From NCBI RefSeq assembly GCF_001945365.1, contig NZ_MSTQ01000019.1, forward strand, positions 1-64,000: a stretch of DNA of 64,000 bases. The letters are read 5' to 3'. The translations under genes and the position numbers were made by a program. Under the pieces are notes generated by a model. It was not told the origin of the DNA and did not search any database. It saw nothing but the letters and a program-made list of their open reading frames with translations. Below are positions 17,016-25,737 of the stretch, one piece after another. The DNA comes from Pseudomonas reinekei. Its GTDB lineage: Bacteria; Pseudomonadota; Gammaproteobacteria; Pseudomonadales; Pseudomonadaceae. Each line of letters starts with the position of its first letter. Position 1 is the stretch's first letter.

Positions 17016-18854
17016 TCAATAACGATGCTTGCCGGCCTGAATATCCGATAACACCTGCTCGGTGACCTGCGTGTAAGTATCGGTGCCGGGCAGCCAGGCG
17101 TAGATCGGGTCATCTCCGGTTCTGGCCGGGTCGAACGCTTCGTCCTTGAGCCGGGTCTTCTGGTACTTGAAAGTCCCGGTGGTCTCCATTTTCACTTTCA
17201 CCCGCAGAAACAACGGCACCGCGTAGGCCGGCATGTGCTGGCGGACAAAAGCCAGCAGTTCGCTGAAGTCCAGGGTTGCCAATGACTCCGCCGGCGTGAT
17301 CGCGGCCATCCCGGCGCGGCCGTTGGTGTTGCGGATCTCTACGCCGTAAGCCACTGCTTCGGAAATAGGCGGGTACTGCAGGAGGATGTTCTCGACCTCG
17401 GTGGTTGAGACGTTCTCCCCCTTCCAGCGGTAGGTGTCACCCAACCGATCGACAAACTGGGCGTGCCCGAAACCGATGTTGCGTAGCAGATCTCCGGTGT
17501 TGAAGTATCGGTCGCCTTTCTCGAACACGTCGTGAAGGACGACTTTCTCGGTTTTCAGCGGATCGGTGTAGCCGTCCAGCGGTGCCTTGTCGTCGATTTT
17601 GGCCAGCAACAAGCCCTGCTCGCCCTTGCCGACCTTGCGCATGAAGCCGTTGGTGCCACGGGTCGGTGCACCAGTGTCGTGGTCATACGCCGCCAACTCC
17701 CACGACATCAGGGAAAAACCGACGGTGTTGTCGAAGTTCAGGATGTTGGTGAAACCGATATTGCCGTCACTGGCGGCATACAGTTCGCAGATGTGATCCA
17801 CGGCAAAGCGAGTCTTGAACTCGGTCCATGCACCGGGGCGCAGACCGTTGCCGATCATTTTCCTGACCCCGTGTTTGCCGTCGTCGGCACTGGGCGGTTG
17901 ATCGACCAGGTAACGGCACAACTCGCCCACGTAACCGATGGTCGTCGCCCGGTACTTGTGCACGTCGCTCCAGAACTGGCTGGCGCTGAATTTGCGGCGG
18001 ATGGCGAAACCCGAAGCGCCGCTGACGGCCGAGCCCCAGCACACGCATAAACCAGTGGCGTGATACAGCGGCAAGGTGCAATAGACGACATCTTCGGGGC
18101 GCATATCCAGCGCGATCATGCCAAAGCTGGCGGAGCTGCGCATCCAGCGCCCGTGCTTGAACACCCCGGCCTTGGGCAACCCCGTGGTGCCGGAGGTGTA
18201 GATGTAGAAACAAGGGTCGTCGAAAAAAACCTGCTGGCTGCTGGCGGGGTTTTCACTGTTGGCGTCGATGCTGGCGGTCATCAGATTGATGAACCCCTGC
18301 GGGGCGATTCCCGGATGACTCCAGGTGTCTTGATCGGCGACAAACCAGGTACGCGCCGATTCGATCGACACTTGCTCGCGCACGGTCAGGAACGCCGGGA
18401 CCAACTCCTCGCCAACGACGATGGCGGCCGGTTTCACCAGGTTTATGCTGTGTACGAGGGTGTCACGGGTTTGCGAGGTATTGAGCAACGCCGTGATCGC
18501 CCCAACCTTGGCCACTGCGAGGATCGTCACCAGTAATTCCGGGCGATTTTCGATGAACACGGCTACCACGTCGCCCTTGACGATGCCTTGCTCGATCAGA
18601 TGGTGGGCAATGCGATTGGCCCACTGATTGACCTGTGCATAAGTCAGCGCAACGTCGCCATGCAACAAGGCCAGGCCATCAGGGTTGCGCAAGGTGGCTT
18701 GTTCGAAACTCCACCCCAGGCCACACGGTTGGGTCGGATCCTTGACGTTGGCCACCTTCATCCCCTTCACAACACGCGGAATGGCTTTGGCTATGGAGGG
18801 CAGCTTGCGGAGCATCATGCCCCAGGTAATCGTGTCGCTTGGCGTGCGGCTCAT
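17016..18854 (-). CDS. Long/very-long-chain acyl-CoA synthetase (FATP type)
   Basis: This 612-residue adenylate-forming enzyme has the AMP-binding P-loop motif YIYTSGTTGLPKAG near residue 225, the central LYAASDGNIGF segment near 385, the FNTGDLL-type motif near 465 (DRYFNTGDLLR), and DRLGDTYRWKGENVST near 485 as the C-terminal hinge. The FNILNFDN and GMAAI segments fit the fatty-acid-transport-protein branch that activates long-chain fatty acids with ATP and CoA. The start is supported by GGGAGCAGAC upstream. It stands alone. The substrate range is not readable from sequence. Confidence 0.88.
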   Translation of the reverse strand: MSRTPSDTITWGMMLRKLPSIAKAIPRVVKGMKVANVKDPTQPCGLGWSFEQATLRNPDGLALLHGDVALTYAQVNQWANRIAHHLIEQGIVKGDVVAVFIENRPELLVTILAVAKVGAITALLNTSQTRDTLVHSINLVKPAAIVVGEELVPAFLTVREQVSIESARTWFVADQDTWSHPGIAPQGFINLMTASIDANSENPASSQQVFFDDPCFYIYTSGTTGLPKAGVFKHGRWMRSSASFGMIALDMRPEDVVYCTLPLYHATGLCVCWGSAVSGASGFAIRRKFSASQFWSDVHKYRATTIGYVGELCRYLVDQPPSADDGKHGVRKMIGNGLRPGAWTEFKTRFAVDHICELYAASDGNIGFTNILNFDNTVGFSLMSWELAAYDHDTGAPTRGTNGFMRKVGKGEQGLLLAKIDDKAPLDGYTDPLKTEKVVLHDVFEKGDRYFNTGDLLRNIGFGHAQFVDRLGDTYRWKGENVSTTEVENILLQYPPISEAVAYGVEIRNTNGRAGMAAITPAESLATLDFSELLAFVRQHMPAYAVPLFLRVKVKMETTGTFKYQKTRLKDEAFDPARTGDDPIYAWLPGTDTYTQVTEQVLSDIQAGKHRY

Positions 18855-19198
18855 GTCTGCTCCCGTTCGATCTTTTTATTGTCGGGCGGCGTTGATTAAG
18901 CCCGAAAATACGTCAACGGTTCTTGAGCTGTACACGCGGTTTTTGAAATGTTTTGTATCCGCACCCGTACCGGACGAATGCCTGAGCACCTGCCTGGACA
19001 ATGGTTCCATCCAATCGCCGAGAAACCTGCAAAATGCAGGATGCACGATGGCCCTTCATGCAAATTGCACGGAACTGAAAAAACATAAAATAACTAACTG
19101 TATGTTTTTAAAGGAATTTATAAAGCGGCGGATACTGGCACAATCACTGCAACTCTCTGTACATGCTTGCCATTCAAGAGCTAACGGAGCTGATAGAC
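18855..19198. other. Divergent promoter region between acyl-CoA synthetase and DUF3509 genes
   Basis: It is gene-free. An AT-rich block (about 19075-19130) precedes the DUF3509 gene and is the likely plus-strand promoter area. No inverted repeat stands out. Confidence 0.45.
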
Positions 19199-19477
19199 AT
19201 GAGCCTGATCCAAGAAAAATTTTCGTCTTTGTTCTCCAACTTCGAAGTTGCCACCCAGCCTCGTCCTGACGGTGGAATTCTGCTGACCCTGCGTGGGGGT
19301 GAAGGCAGAGAGTTCAAACGCTCGATTTCCTACCAGCAATTGCACAATGGCGACCAACTGTCGTGGGTCATCAGCGCCATTCGCCGTGACCTTGCCGAAC
19401 AGGCCAGCGAGCTGCCGCAAATTTCGATGTTGCAGAGCCAGCAACGGTTTGCGCTGCCGACTTATCATTCGCTGTAA
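19199..19477 (+). CDS. DUF3509 family protein
   Basis: The product is 92 residues from ATG 19199, chosen because GGAG sits nine bases upstream; the 12-residue extension upstream lacks support. The sequence has MSLIQEKFSSLFSNFEV, then PDGGILLTLRG, SISYQQLHN and WVISAIRRDLAEQ, a pattern known to me from DUF3509 proteins of pseudomonads. It is small and soluble, with no known activity. It is followed by a REP pair. Confidence 0.78.
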   Translation: MSLIQEKFSSLFSNFEVATQPRPDGGILLTLRGGEGREFKRSISYQQLHNGDQLSWVISAIRRDLAEQASELPQISMLQSQQRFALPTYHSL

Positions 19478-19488
19478 ACACTGAACAA

Positions 19489-19579
19489 CTGTGGGAGCGA
19501 GCTTGCTCGCGATAGCGGTCTGTCAGACACATTGATGTGGACTGATCCGACGCAATCGCGAGCAAGCTCGCTCCCACAG
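19489..19579. repeat. REP doublet in inverted orientation (REPIN)
   Basis: CTGTGGGAGCGAGCTTGCTCGCGAT at 19489-19513 recurs as reverse complement at about 19555-19579, separated by a short unrelated spacer. Two opposed REPs around a spacer are the arrangement called a REPIN, mobilised by RAYT transposases in pseudomonads. Confidence 0.88.
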
Positions 19580-19630
19580 GTTTATGCAGTGCTGAGAAGG
19601 TAGCGAGATTCACATACGCTTCGAATCGCC

Positions 19631-20176
19631 TTAGTCCTCAAGACGCGGAAACTGCCCGGCAATCTTGTCGCCGGTGAAATTCGCTACACGGCCTTGCGGG
19701 TGGTTGAACAGGCGAATCGTGACGAAATGCGGGCGCTCGCCCATGTCGAACCATTGCCGGGTACCCGCCGGCACCGAAATCAGGTCGTGTTTCTCGCAGA
19801 GCACCGCGTAGACGTAATCGTCGATATGCAGCGTAAACAGGCCACGGCCGGCAACGAAAAACCGTACGTCGTCCTCTTCAAGGCAATGTTCTTCGAGGGA
19901 TTGCACGCGCAGTTCTTCCACTTGCGGGTGATCGCTGTTGACGCTGTGCACTTCGACATTGATGTAGCCGCGCTCGGTCATCAACTGGTCGATGGGTTGC
20001 TGGTAGGCGGCGATCACTTCTTCCTGACTCGCACCGGGCTGGATTTTCGCAGCGGAGTGCCAGCGGTCGAAACGCACGCCGTGCTCGGCCAGGGTCGACT
20101 GAATGTCTTCGAGATGGGTCAGCACCTTGTTGGGAATCTCGGGGCTGGAGACGTGATAGACGGACAGGCTGCTCAT
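19631..20176 (-). CDS. Acireductone dioxygenase-like cupin with substituted metal ligands
   Basis: Over 181 residues this protein follows the MtnD/ARD family end to end (MSSLSVYHVSSPEIPNKVLTH start, RFFVAGRGLFTLHI, LCEKHDLISVPAG, NFTGDKIA end). ARD needs an H-x-H-x3-E motif plus a later His for Fe/Ni. Here the positions read His97, Leu99, Asp103 and Gln141 (EEHCLEEDD; GTRQWFDMG), so only one ligand is intact. The reading frame is otherwise undamaged. The usual methionine-salvage partners mtnB and mtnC are not beside it. It is probably a diverged paralogue that no longer oxidises acireductone, or it binds metal differently. Confidence 0.82.
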   Translation of the reverse strand: MSSLSVYHVSSPEIPNKVLTHLEDIQSTLAEHGVRFDRWHSAAKIQPGASQEEVIAAYQQPIDQLMTERGYINVEVHSVNSDHPQVEELRVQSLEEHCLEEDDVRFFVAGRGLFTLHIDDYVYAVLCEKHDLISVPAGTRQWFDMGERPHFVTIRLFNHPQGRVANFTGDKIAGQFPRLED

Positions 20177-20278
20177 CAGGGCAACTCCTTAACGGTTAAG
20201 AGCGAGCGTGTCTTCAACTCGCACTCGAACAAAAATTCAAAAGCCTCGTTTGCCGGGCAAGCTGTTCACAAGGACGGC

Positions 20279-21430
20279 TCAAAGCCTGTCCTCTTGCATC
20301 CGTGTGGCAATGATAACGGCTGCCGCGACGGCGGCGAGGCTGGCAATACTAAAGGTCCATGCCGCGCCGAGGGCATTCCAGCTGTAGCCGGAATACAGCG
20401 CCCCCATGGCGCCGCCCGTGCCGGCGAGCGCGGCATATAACGCTTGGCCCTGCCCTTGCTGGCGCGCACCGAAACTGCGTTGTACGAAGGAAATGGCGGC
20501 GGCATGAAAACTGCCGAACGTCGCCGCGTGCAAGACCTGGGCAAACAGCAGCACCCAGAGAAACTCGGCCAGCGAACCGAGCAGCAACCAACGTAGCGCC
20601 GCCAGCAGAAAACTCGCCAGCAAAACCCGGCGCAGCGAGAAGCGCGCAAGAATTTTGCTCATGGCCATGAACATCAACACTTCGGCCACCACGCCAACGG
20701 CCCACAGCATGCCGATCACGCCGCGGCTGTAGCCCAGACGCTCGAGGTGAAGGGTCAGAAAGGTGTAATACGGCCCGTGACTCATCTGCATCAACGCCAC
20801 GCTGCCGTAAAAGGCCAGCACACCGGGGCTGCGCAGTTGCTTGAGAAATCCCTCCCCCGCCACGCGGTTGCCCGGTGCCGGCTGAGCGTTCGGTACCCAC
20901 AGGCTGCTCAGGACGATGCCGGCCATGATCAGCACCAGCGCCGCCGGGTAGATGTCCAGGCTCAGCCATTCGAACAGACGGCCCAGCGCGACCACGGTAA
21001 TGATGAAACCGATGGAGCCCCACAGGCGAATCTGACTGTAGCGCGAAGTCTGCCCCTGCAAATGCGCCAGGGTGATGACTTCAAACTGCGGCAGCACCGC
21101 GTGCCAGAAGAACGCGTGCAGCGCCATCACCATCGCCAGCCAGGCGTAGGTCTTGCTGACGAAAATCAGTGAGAAGGTGAGTAATGTGCACACCCCGCCG
21201 AAACGCACGATGGCCAGCCGCCGACCGGTGTAGTCACCCAGCCAGCCCCAGATGTTCGGCGCTACGCAGCGCATCAGCATCGGGATCGCCACCAGTTCGC
21301 CGATGCGCGCGGCGGAGAAACCCAGGTGATCGAAGTACAACGCCAGAAACGGCGCTGTCGAACCGAGCAAGGCGAAATAGAACAGATAGAAACTGGAGAG
21401 CCGCCAGTACGGGAGCGCCGCCGCAACCAT
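20279..21430 (-). CDS. MFS transporter, phenylpropionate-permease-like (HcaT/PPP type)
   Basis: This 383-residue protein has about twelve hydrophobic helices. The N-terminal LSSFYLFYFALLGSTAPFLALYF, then WGWLGDYTGRR (the MFS loop 2-3 motif) and RLWGSIGF are typical of the PPP branch of MFS permeases. It is an inner-membrane proton-coupled transporter; substrate unknown. The gene order aroC - MFS - acireductone dioxygenase on one strand matches the core arrangement of Pseudomonas as I remember it. It lies 28 bases after aroC and is probably co-transcribed with it. Confidence 0.85.
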   Translation of the reverse strand: MVAAALPYWRLSSFYLFYFALLGSTAPFLALYFDHLGFSAARIGELVAIPMLMRCVAPNIWGWLGDYTGRRLAIVRFGGVCTLLTFSLIFVSKTYAWLAMVMALHAFFWHAVLPQFEVITLAHLQGQTSRYSQIRLWGSIGFIITVVALGRLFEWLSLDIYPAALVLIMAGIVLSSLWVPNAQPAPGNRVAGEGFLKQLRSPGVLAFYGSVALMQMSHGPYYTFLTLHLERLGYSRGVIGMLWAVGVVAEVLMFMAMSKILARFSLRRVLLASFLLAALRWLLLGSLAEFLWVLLFAQVLHAATFGSFHAAAISFVQRSFGARQQGQGQALYAALAGTGGAMGALYSGYSWNALGAAWTFSIASLAAVAAAVIIATRMQEDRL

Positions 21431-21458
21431 CAGATTGCAGCGGCCGTGAGGTCAGCCA

Positions 21459-22550
21459 TTAAAGCTGACCCAGCACCGGCGTGCTCACGCGCACGTCGGC
21501 GTTCTGCCCGCGGTGACGCAGCAGATGGTCCATCAGTACGATGGCCATCATCGCTTCGGCGATTGGCGTGGCACGGATGCCGACACACGGGTCGTGACGG
21601 CCCTTGGTGATCACGTCCACCGGGTTGCCATGAATGTCGATGGAACGGCCCGGCGTGGTGATGCTGGATGTCGGCTTCAGTGCCAGATGCGCAACGATCG
21701 GCTGACCGGACGAAATACCGCCGAGAATGCCGCCCGCGTTGTTGCTGAGGAACCCTTGCGGGGTCATTTCGTCACGATGCTCGGTGCCACGCTGGGCGAC
21801 GCTGGCGAAACCGGCGCCGATTTCTACGCCTTTGACCGCGTTGATGCTCATCAGCGCATGGGCCAGCTCGGCGTCGAGGCGGTCGAAGATCGGCTCGCCA
21901 AGGCCCGGCATCACGCCTTCGGCGACCACAGTGATCTTCGCGCCGACCGAATCCTGGTCGCGGCGCAGCTGATCCATATACGCTTCCAGCTCCGGCACTT
22001 TGTCCGGGTCGGGGCTGAAGAAGGCGTTTTCTTCGACCGAGTCCCAGGTCTTGAACGGAATTTCAATCGGGCCGAGCTGGCTCATGTAGCCGCGAATGAC
22101 GATGCCTTGGGACGCCAGGTATTTCTTGGCAATCGCCCCGGCCGCCACGCGCATCGCAGTTTCCCGCGCCGAGCTGCGACCGCCGCCGCGATAATCGCGC
22201 TCGCCGTATTTGTGGTGGTAGGTGTAGTCGGCGTGGGCCGGGCGGAACAGGTCCTTGATCGCCGAGTAGTCCTTGGACTTCTGGTCGGTGTTGCGGATCA
22301 ACAGGCCAATGGCGCAACCGGTGGTGCGACCTTCGAACACGCCGGAGAGGATTTCGACTTCGTCAGGTTCCTGGCGCTGGGTGGTGTGGCGGCTGGTGCC
22401 GGGCTTGCGGCGATCCAGGTCGCGCTGCAGATCCTCAAGGGAGATCTCCAGGCCCGGCGGACAGCCATCGACAATGGCGACCAACGCCGGACCATGGCTT
22501 TCGCCCGCGGTGGTGACAGTGAACAGCTTGCCGTAGGTATTGCCGGACAT
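21459..22550 (-). CDS. aroC: Chorismate synthase
   Basis: This 363-residue, full-length chorismate synthase converts EPSP to chorismate with reduced FMN, the last common step of aromatic amino acid synthesis. Signatures are GESHGPALVAIVDGCPPG at residues 15-32, RPAHADYTYHHKYG near 102-115, RDYRGGGRSSARET just after it, and NNAGGILGGISSGQP near 268. It is cytoplasmic and a homotetramer in the family. Upstream on the other strand lies an alpha/beta hydrolase gene, so 22551-22679 holds divergent promoters. Confidence 0.97.
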   Translation of the reverse strand: MSGNTYGKLFTVTTAGESHGPALVAIVDGCPPGLEISLEDLQRDLDRRKPGTSRHTTQRQEPDEVEILSGVFEGRTTGCAIGLLIRNTDQKSKDYSAIKDLFRPAHADYTYHHKYGERDYRGGGRSSARETAMRVAAGAIAKKYLASQGIVIRGYMSQLGPIEIPFKTWDSVEENAFFSPDPDKVPELEAYMDQLRRDQDSVGAKITVVAEGVMPGLGEPIFDRLDAELAHALMSINAVKGVEIGAGFASVAQRGTEHRDEMTPQGFLSNNAGGILGGISSGQPIVAHLALKPTSSITTPGRSIDIHGNPVDVITKGRHDPCVGIRATPIAEAMMAIVLMDHLLRHRGQNADVRVSTPVLGQL

Positions 22551-22679
22551 GCAGGACGCTCCGTGAAATCGAACCCAAATACATAATGCGCGCCAGTATA
22601 CGCAGGCTACCCAAGTAGTTCATCCTCGAACCTTATGGGTGTCTGCGAGTCCAACCGGCATCTTGTTGATGATGGCGTG

Positions 22680-23633
22680 ATGATGCTGCGAGTTTTGCTC
22701 TTGACCCTTACCTTGTTTACAGGCTTTGCCCAGGCCACCGTCCTGCAACGGCCGATCTCGTTGGACACAGGCACCGGAGAGCTTTTCGGCTCGTTGCTGT
22801 TGCCCAAATCCGACACGCCGGTGCCGGTTGTCCTGATTATTTCCGGCTCCGGTCCTACGGATCGTGACGGAAACAACCCCGACGGCGGACGCAACGACAG
22901 CCTCAAACGGATGGCCTGGGTGCTGGCCAAACACAATATCGCCAGTGTGCGCTACGACAAACGCGGGGTGGCGGCGAGCCTGGCGGCCACCCCGGATGAG
23001 CGCAATCTGACGCTGGATGCCTATGTTTCCGACGCCGAAGCCTGGGGTCGCAAGCTCAAGTCCGATCCGCGTTTCGGCAAACTGATTCTTCTCGGTCATA
23101 GCGAAGGTGCATTGATTGCCAGCCTCGCCGCGCCGAGCGTCGATGCGACGGCGGTGATTTCCCTGTCCGGCAGCGCCCGGCCGGTTGATCAGGTCATTCG
23201 CCAACAATTGAGCAATCGCCTGCCGCCAGCGCTGATGCTGCGCAGCAATGAACTGCTCGACAGCCTCAAGGCCGGCAAAATCGACGACAACGTGCCGCCG
23301 CCACTTCAGGTGATTTTCCGTCCGAGTGTGCAGCCCTATCTGATTTCCCTGTTCCGCCAGGACCCGGCTGCTGCGTTCGCGAAGCTGAAAATGCCGGCGC
23401 TGATCATTCAGGGCAGTAATGACATTCAGGTCGGCGTCAACGACGCCCGTCTGCTCAAGGCCGCCAAACCGGACGCCGAGCTGGCGCTGATCGAAGGCAT
23501 GAACCACGTCCTGCGCATCGTGCCCAACGACGTCAAACGGCAATTGGCCTCCTATAAAGATCCGAATTTGCCACTGGCGGCCGAATTGGGCGCGAAAATC
23601 CTCGGGTTTATTGACGGACTTCGCTCCAGTTGA
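22680..23633 (+). CDS. Exported alpha/beta hydrolase
   Basis: About 317 residues from ATG 22680: signal peptide MMLRVLLLTLTLFTGFAQA, then an alpha/beta-hydrolase fold with the oxyanion segment ISGSGPTDRDG, the nucleophile elbow LLGHSEGAL (Ser near 145), an Asp in GSNDIQVG and the catalytic His in GMNHVLR near the end. The periplasmic location is inferred from the signal peptide. The substrate is unknown (esterase or peptidase-like). The upstream ATG at 22635 would spoil the signal peptide. It is transcribed divergently from aroC. Confidence 0.85.
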   Translation: MMLRVLLLTLTLFTGFAQATVLQRPISLDTGTGELFGSLLLPKSDTPVPVVLIISGSGPTDRDGNNPDGGRNDSLKRMAWVLAKHNIASVRYDKRGVAASLAATPDERNLTLDAYVSDAEAWGRKLKSDPRFGKLILLGHSEGALIASLAAPSVDATAVISLSGSARPVDQVIRQQLSNRLPPALMLRSNELLDSLKAGKIDDNVPPPLQVIFRPSVQPYLISLFRQDPAAAFAKLKMPALIIQGSNDIQVGVNDARLLKAAKPDAELALIEGMNHVLRIVPNDVKRQLASYKDPNLPLAAELGAKILGFIDGLRSS

Positions 23634-23731
23634 GCGAGGTTGCACTCCAGTCCTGAAAAAAACGGCCGATAAGACTTTGTCGCCAGCGCAATGACTGGTG
23701 ACACGTTGAGCTTGGACAGGATCGCGCCGTT

Positions 23732-24523
23732 ATGACTGATACCCAGACTTCACCCGACGACACCGCTGAAAAAGACGCACCGCCAGCGGTTGAGCTGCCA
23801 TGGGCGGACGTCAACGTCGAACACCATAAAATGCTCCGTCTAGCGCCGTTGAAGACCGATCGAAACACTGGTGGCCGCCCCCTGCGCTTTGTCGAATTCG
23901 GCTATGCCGAACGCAATGACACGCAGCGCAGCCTGATGCGCATGAGCATCACCCTGCCCGGCCAGCGTGTGCGCAAGGAACAGAATCATCTGGACGTGTG
24001 GGTCGATCACACCGAAAAAAGCGTGCATTTCGGCCCGGACAGCGGCTTGCAGATCGAGCCGATGAACCGCGGCATCGGCCGCTTCATGGCCGCTCAGGGC
24101 ATCACTTGGGCGAAAAAGCGCTGGCCCGGCTACACCGTCGACAGCGTCGACCTGAACAACAAGGACGCACTGAACGAAGACACGCGCCTGCGCCGCGATC
24201 ATTTTTTACGGGTGCATGGGTTTGACGTGGTCTATGCCGACGCCCAGCACTTGAAGGGCAGCGTCAAAGACGTGCGGGTCGGCGATCTGTTGAGTGACTG
24301 GAACACGGAAAAACTGCAGATCGTGGAAATTCTTGAAGCGGCGCAAATGCTCCAGCAGGCCGAACAGAACCTGGCCGAGCAGGAGGTGAAGCTCAAGAAG
24401 CACGAAGAGAAAGTCAGCAAGTACAAGCGTGAAGACGCCGGGCTGCGGTTCACGATTACCTGTCTGGTGGCGTTTGCAGTGTTTCAGGCGGGGTTGTTGA
24501 TCTGGATTGCAACGCACCGGTAA
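23732..24523 (+). CDS. Coiled-coil protein with C-terminal membrane anchor, unknown function
   Basis: This 263-residue protein has an N-terminal acidic low-complexity lead (TSPDDTAEKDAPP), a globular middle (about 30-185), and a strongly predicted coiled coil at about 195-235 (EILEAAQMLQQAEQNLAEQEVKL). One transmembrane helix at the C-terminus (FTITCLVAFAVFQAGLLIWIA) ends in THR. It looks like a tail-anchored inner-membrane protein with most of its mass in the cytoplasm. No family is recognised. AGGA lies before the ATG. It stands alone, followed by a REP. Confidence 0.78.
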   Translation: MTDTQTSPDDTAEKDAPPAVELPWADVNVEHHKMLRLAPLKTDRNTGGRPLRFVEFGYAERNDTQRSLMRMSITLPGQRVRKEQNHLDVWVDHTEKSVHFGPDSGLQIEPMNRGIGRFMAAQGITWAKKRWPGYTVDSVDLNNKDALNEDTRLRRDHFLRVHGFDVVYADAQHLKGSVKDVRVGDLLSDWNTEKLQIVEILEAAQMLQQAEQNLAEQEVKLKKHEEKVSKYKREDAGLRFTITCLVAFAVFQAGLLIWIATHR

Positions 24524-24550
24524 CCGCCGAAATCGTTCTGCGACGCTTTT

Positions 24551-24578
24551 GTGGCGAGGGAGCTTGCTCCCTCGCCAC
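24551..24578. repeat. REP palindrome (GTGGCGAGGGAGC type)
   Basis: GTGGCGAGGGAGC-TT-GCTCCCTCGCCAC, the same unit as at 5265-5292 apart from the two loop bases. It sits between convergent genes. Confidence 0.85.
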
Positions 24579-24589
24579 AATGTCTGAGG

Positions 24590-25498
24590 TCAGACGCGGG
24601 AAGCGAACAAGGCCTGATGATCGCGGCACTGTTCGGCCGTCAGCATGAACACGCCATGCCCGCCACGCTCGAACTCCAGCCAGGCGAAGTCCACTTCCGG
24701 GTACAACGCCTCGACGTGAACCTGGCTATTGCCCACTTCAACAATCAGCAAGCCCTTCTCGGTCAAATGGTCCGCCGCTTCGGCGAGCATCCGCCGCACC
24801 AGGTTCAAACCATCATCACCGCAGGCCAGGCCCAGTTCCGGTTCATGCTGGTATTCATCCGGCATGTCGGCAAAGTCTTCGGCATCGACATACGGTGGGT
24901 TCGACACGATCAGGTCGAAACGCTGGCCCGGCAAACCATCAAACCCATCGCCCTGCACGGTGTAGACCCGCTCATCAACGCCGTGACGTTCGATGTTCTG
25001 ATTGGCCACTTCCAGCGCTTCGAACGACAGATCCGCGAGCACAACCTCGGCGTTCTGGAACTCGTAGGCGCAAGCGATACCGATGCAGCCGGAACCGGTG
25101 CACAGGTCGAGAATCCTTGCCGGCTCGGTGCCCAGCCATGGCGTGAAACGGTTTTCGATCAGCTCGCCAATCGGTGACCGCGGGATTAGCACACGCTCGT
25201 CGACAATGAACGACATGCCACAGAACCAGGCTTCGCCCAGCAGATAAGCGGTCGGCACGCGTTCTTCGATGCGGCGCTTGAGCAACCGCTGCACGTGGAC
25301 CAGCTCGTCTTCTTCCAGGCTGCAGTCGAGGTAGCTGTCGGCGATTTCCCACGGCAAGTGCAATGCACCCAACACCAGTTGACGCGCTTCGTCCCAGGCA
25401 TTGTCGGTCCCATGGCCGAAAAACAGATCCTCCCCATGGAAGCGGCTGACGGCCCAACGGATGTGGTCACGCAGGGTACGAAGGCGGGAAGTGATCAC
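24590..25498 (-). CDS. prmB: Ribosomal protein L3 N5-glutamine methyltransferase
   Basis: This 302-residue HemK-family methyltransferase has an N-terminal helical domain (about 1-95). Motif I of the SAM site is ILDLCTGSGCIGIA near residue 135, and the catalytic NPPY motif (SNPPYVDAEDF) lies near 204. PrmB, rather than PrmC, is indicated by the length, the LLGEAWFCGMSF segment and the position close to aroC, where prmB sits in many proteobacteria. It methylates a Gln of ribosomal protein L3. It is monocistronic here. Confidence 0.92.
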   Translation of the reverse strand: MITSRLRTLRDHIRWAVSRFHGEDLFFGHGTDNAWDEARQLVLGALHLPWEIADSYLDCSLEEDELVHVQRLLKRRIEERVPTAYLLGEAWFCGMSFIVDERVLIPRSPIGELIENRFTPWLGTEPARILDLCTGSGCIGIACAYEFQNAEVVLADLSFEALEVANQNIERHGVDERVYTVQGDGFDGLPGQRFDLIVSNPPYVDAEDFADMPDEYQHEPELGLACGDDGLNLVRRMLAEAADHLTEKGLLIVEVGNSQVHVEALYPEVDFAWLEFERGGHGVFMLTAEQCRDHQALFASRV

Positions 25499-25737
25499 GA
25501 CGGCAAACTCCAGAAAAATCGACTGGCGATTCTACCAGCCAAACGTCGCCACGACGACGCGGGAAAAACCCCGGAGCAAATGTAGGACTAATCTCTTTTA
25601 TCAGCTGGGTATTGAACAAAACGGGCCACTTGACAACGCTGCACGCCAGTAACGACGGTGCTTACAATAGTAGCGATTCACAGAAGCGCTCAGCCAGAGG
25701 ACAATGTCGCAAAAGCCCCACTCAAAGGAGCCCCAGA

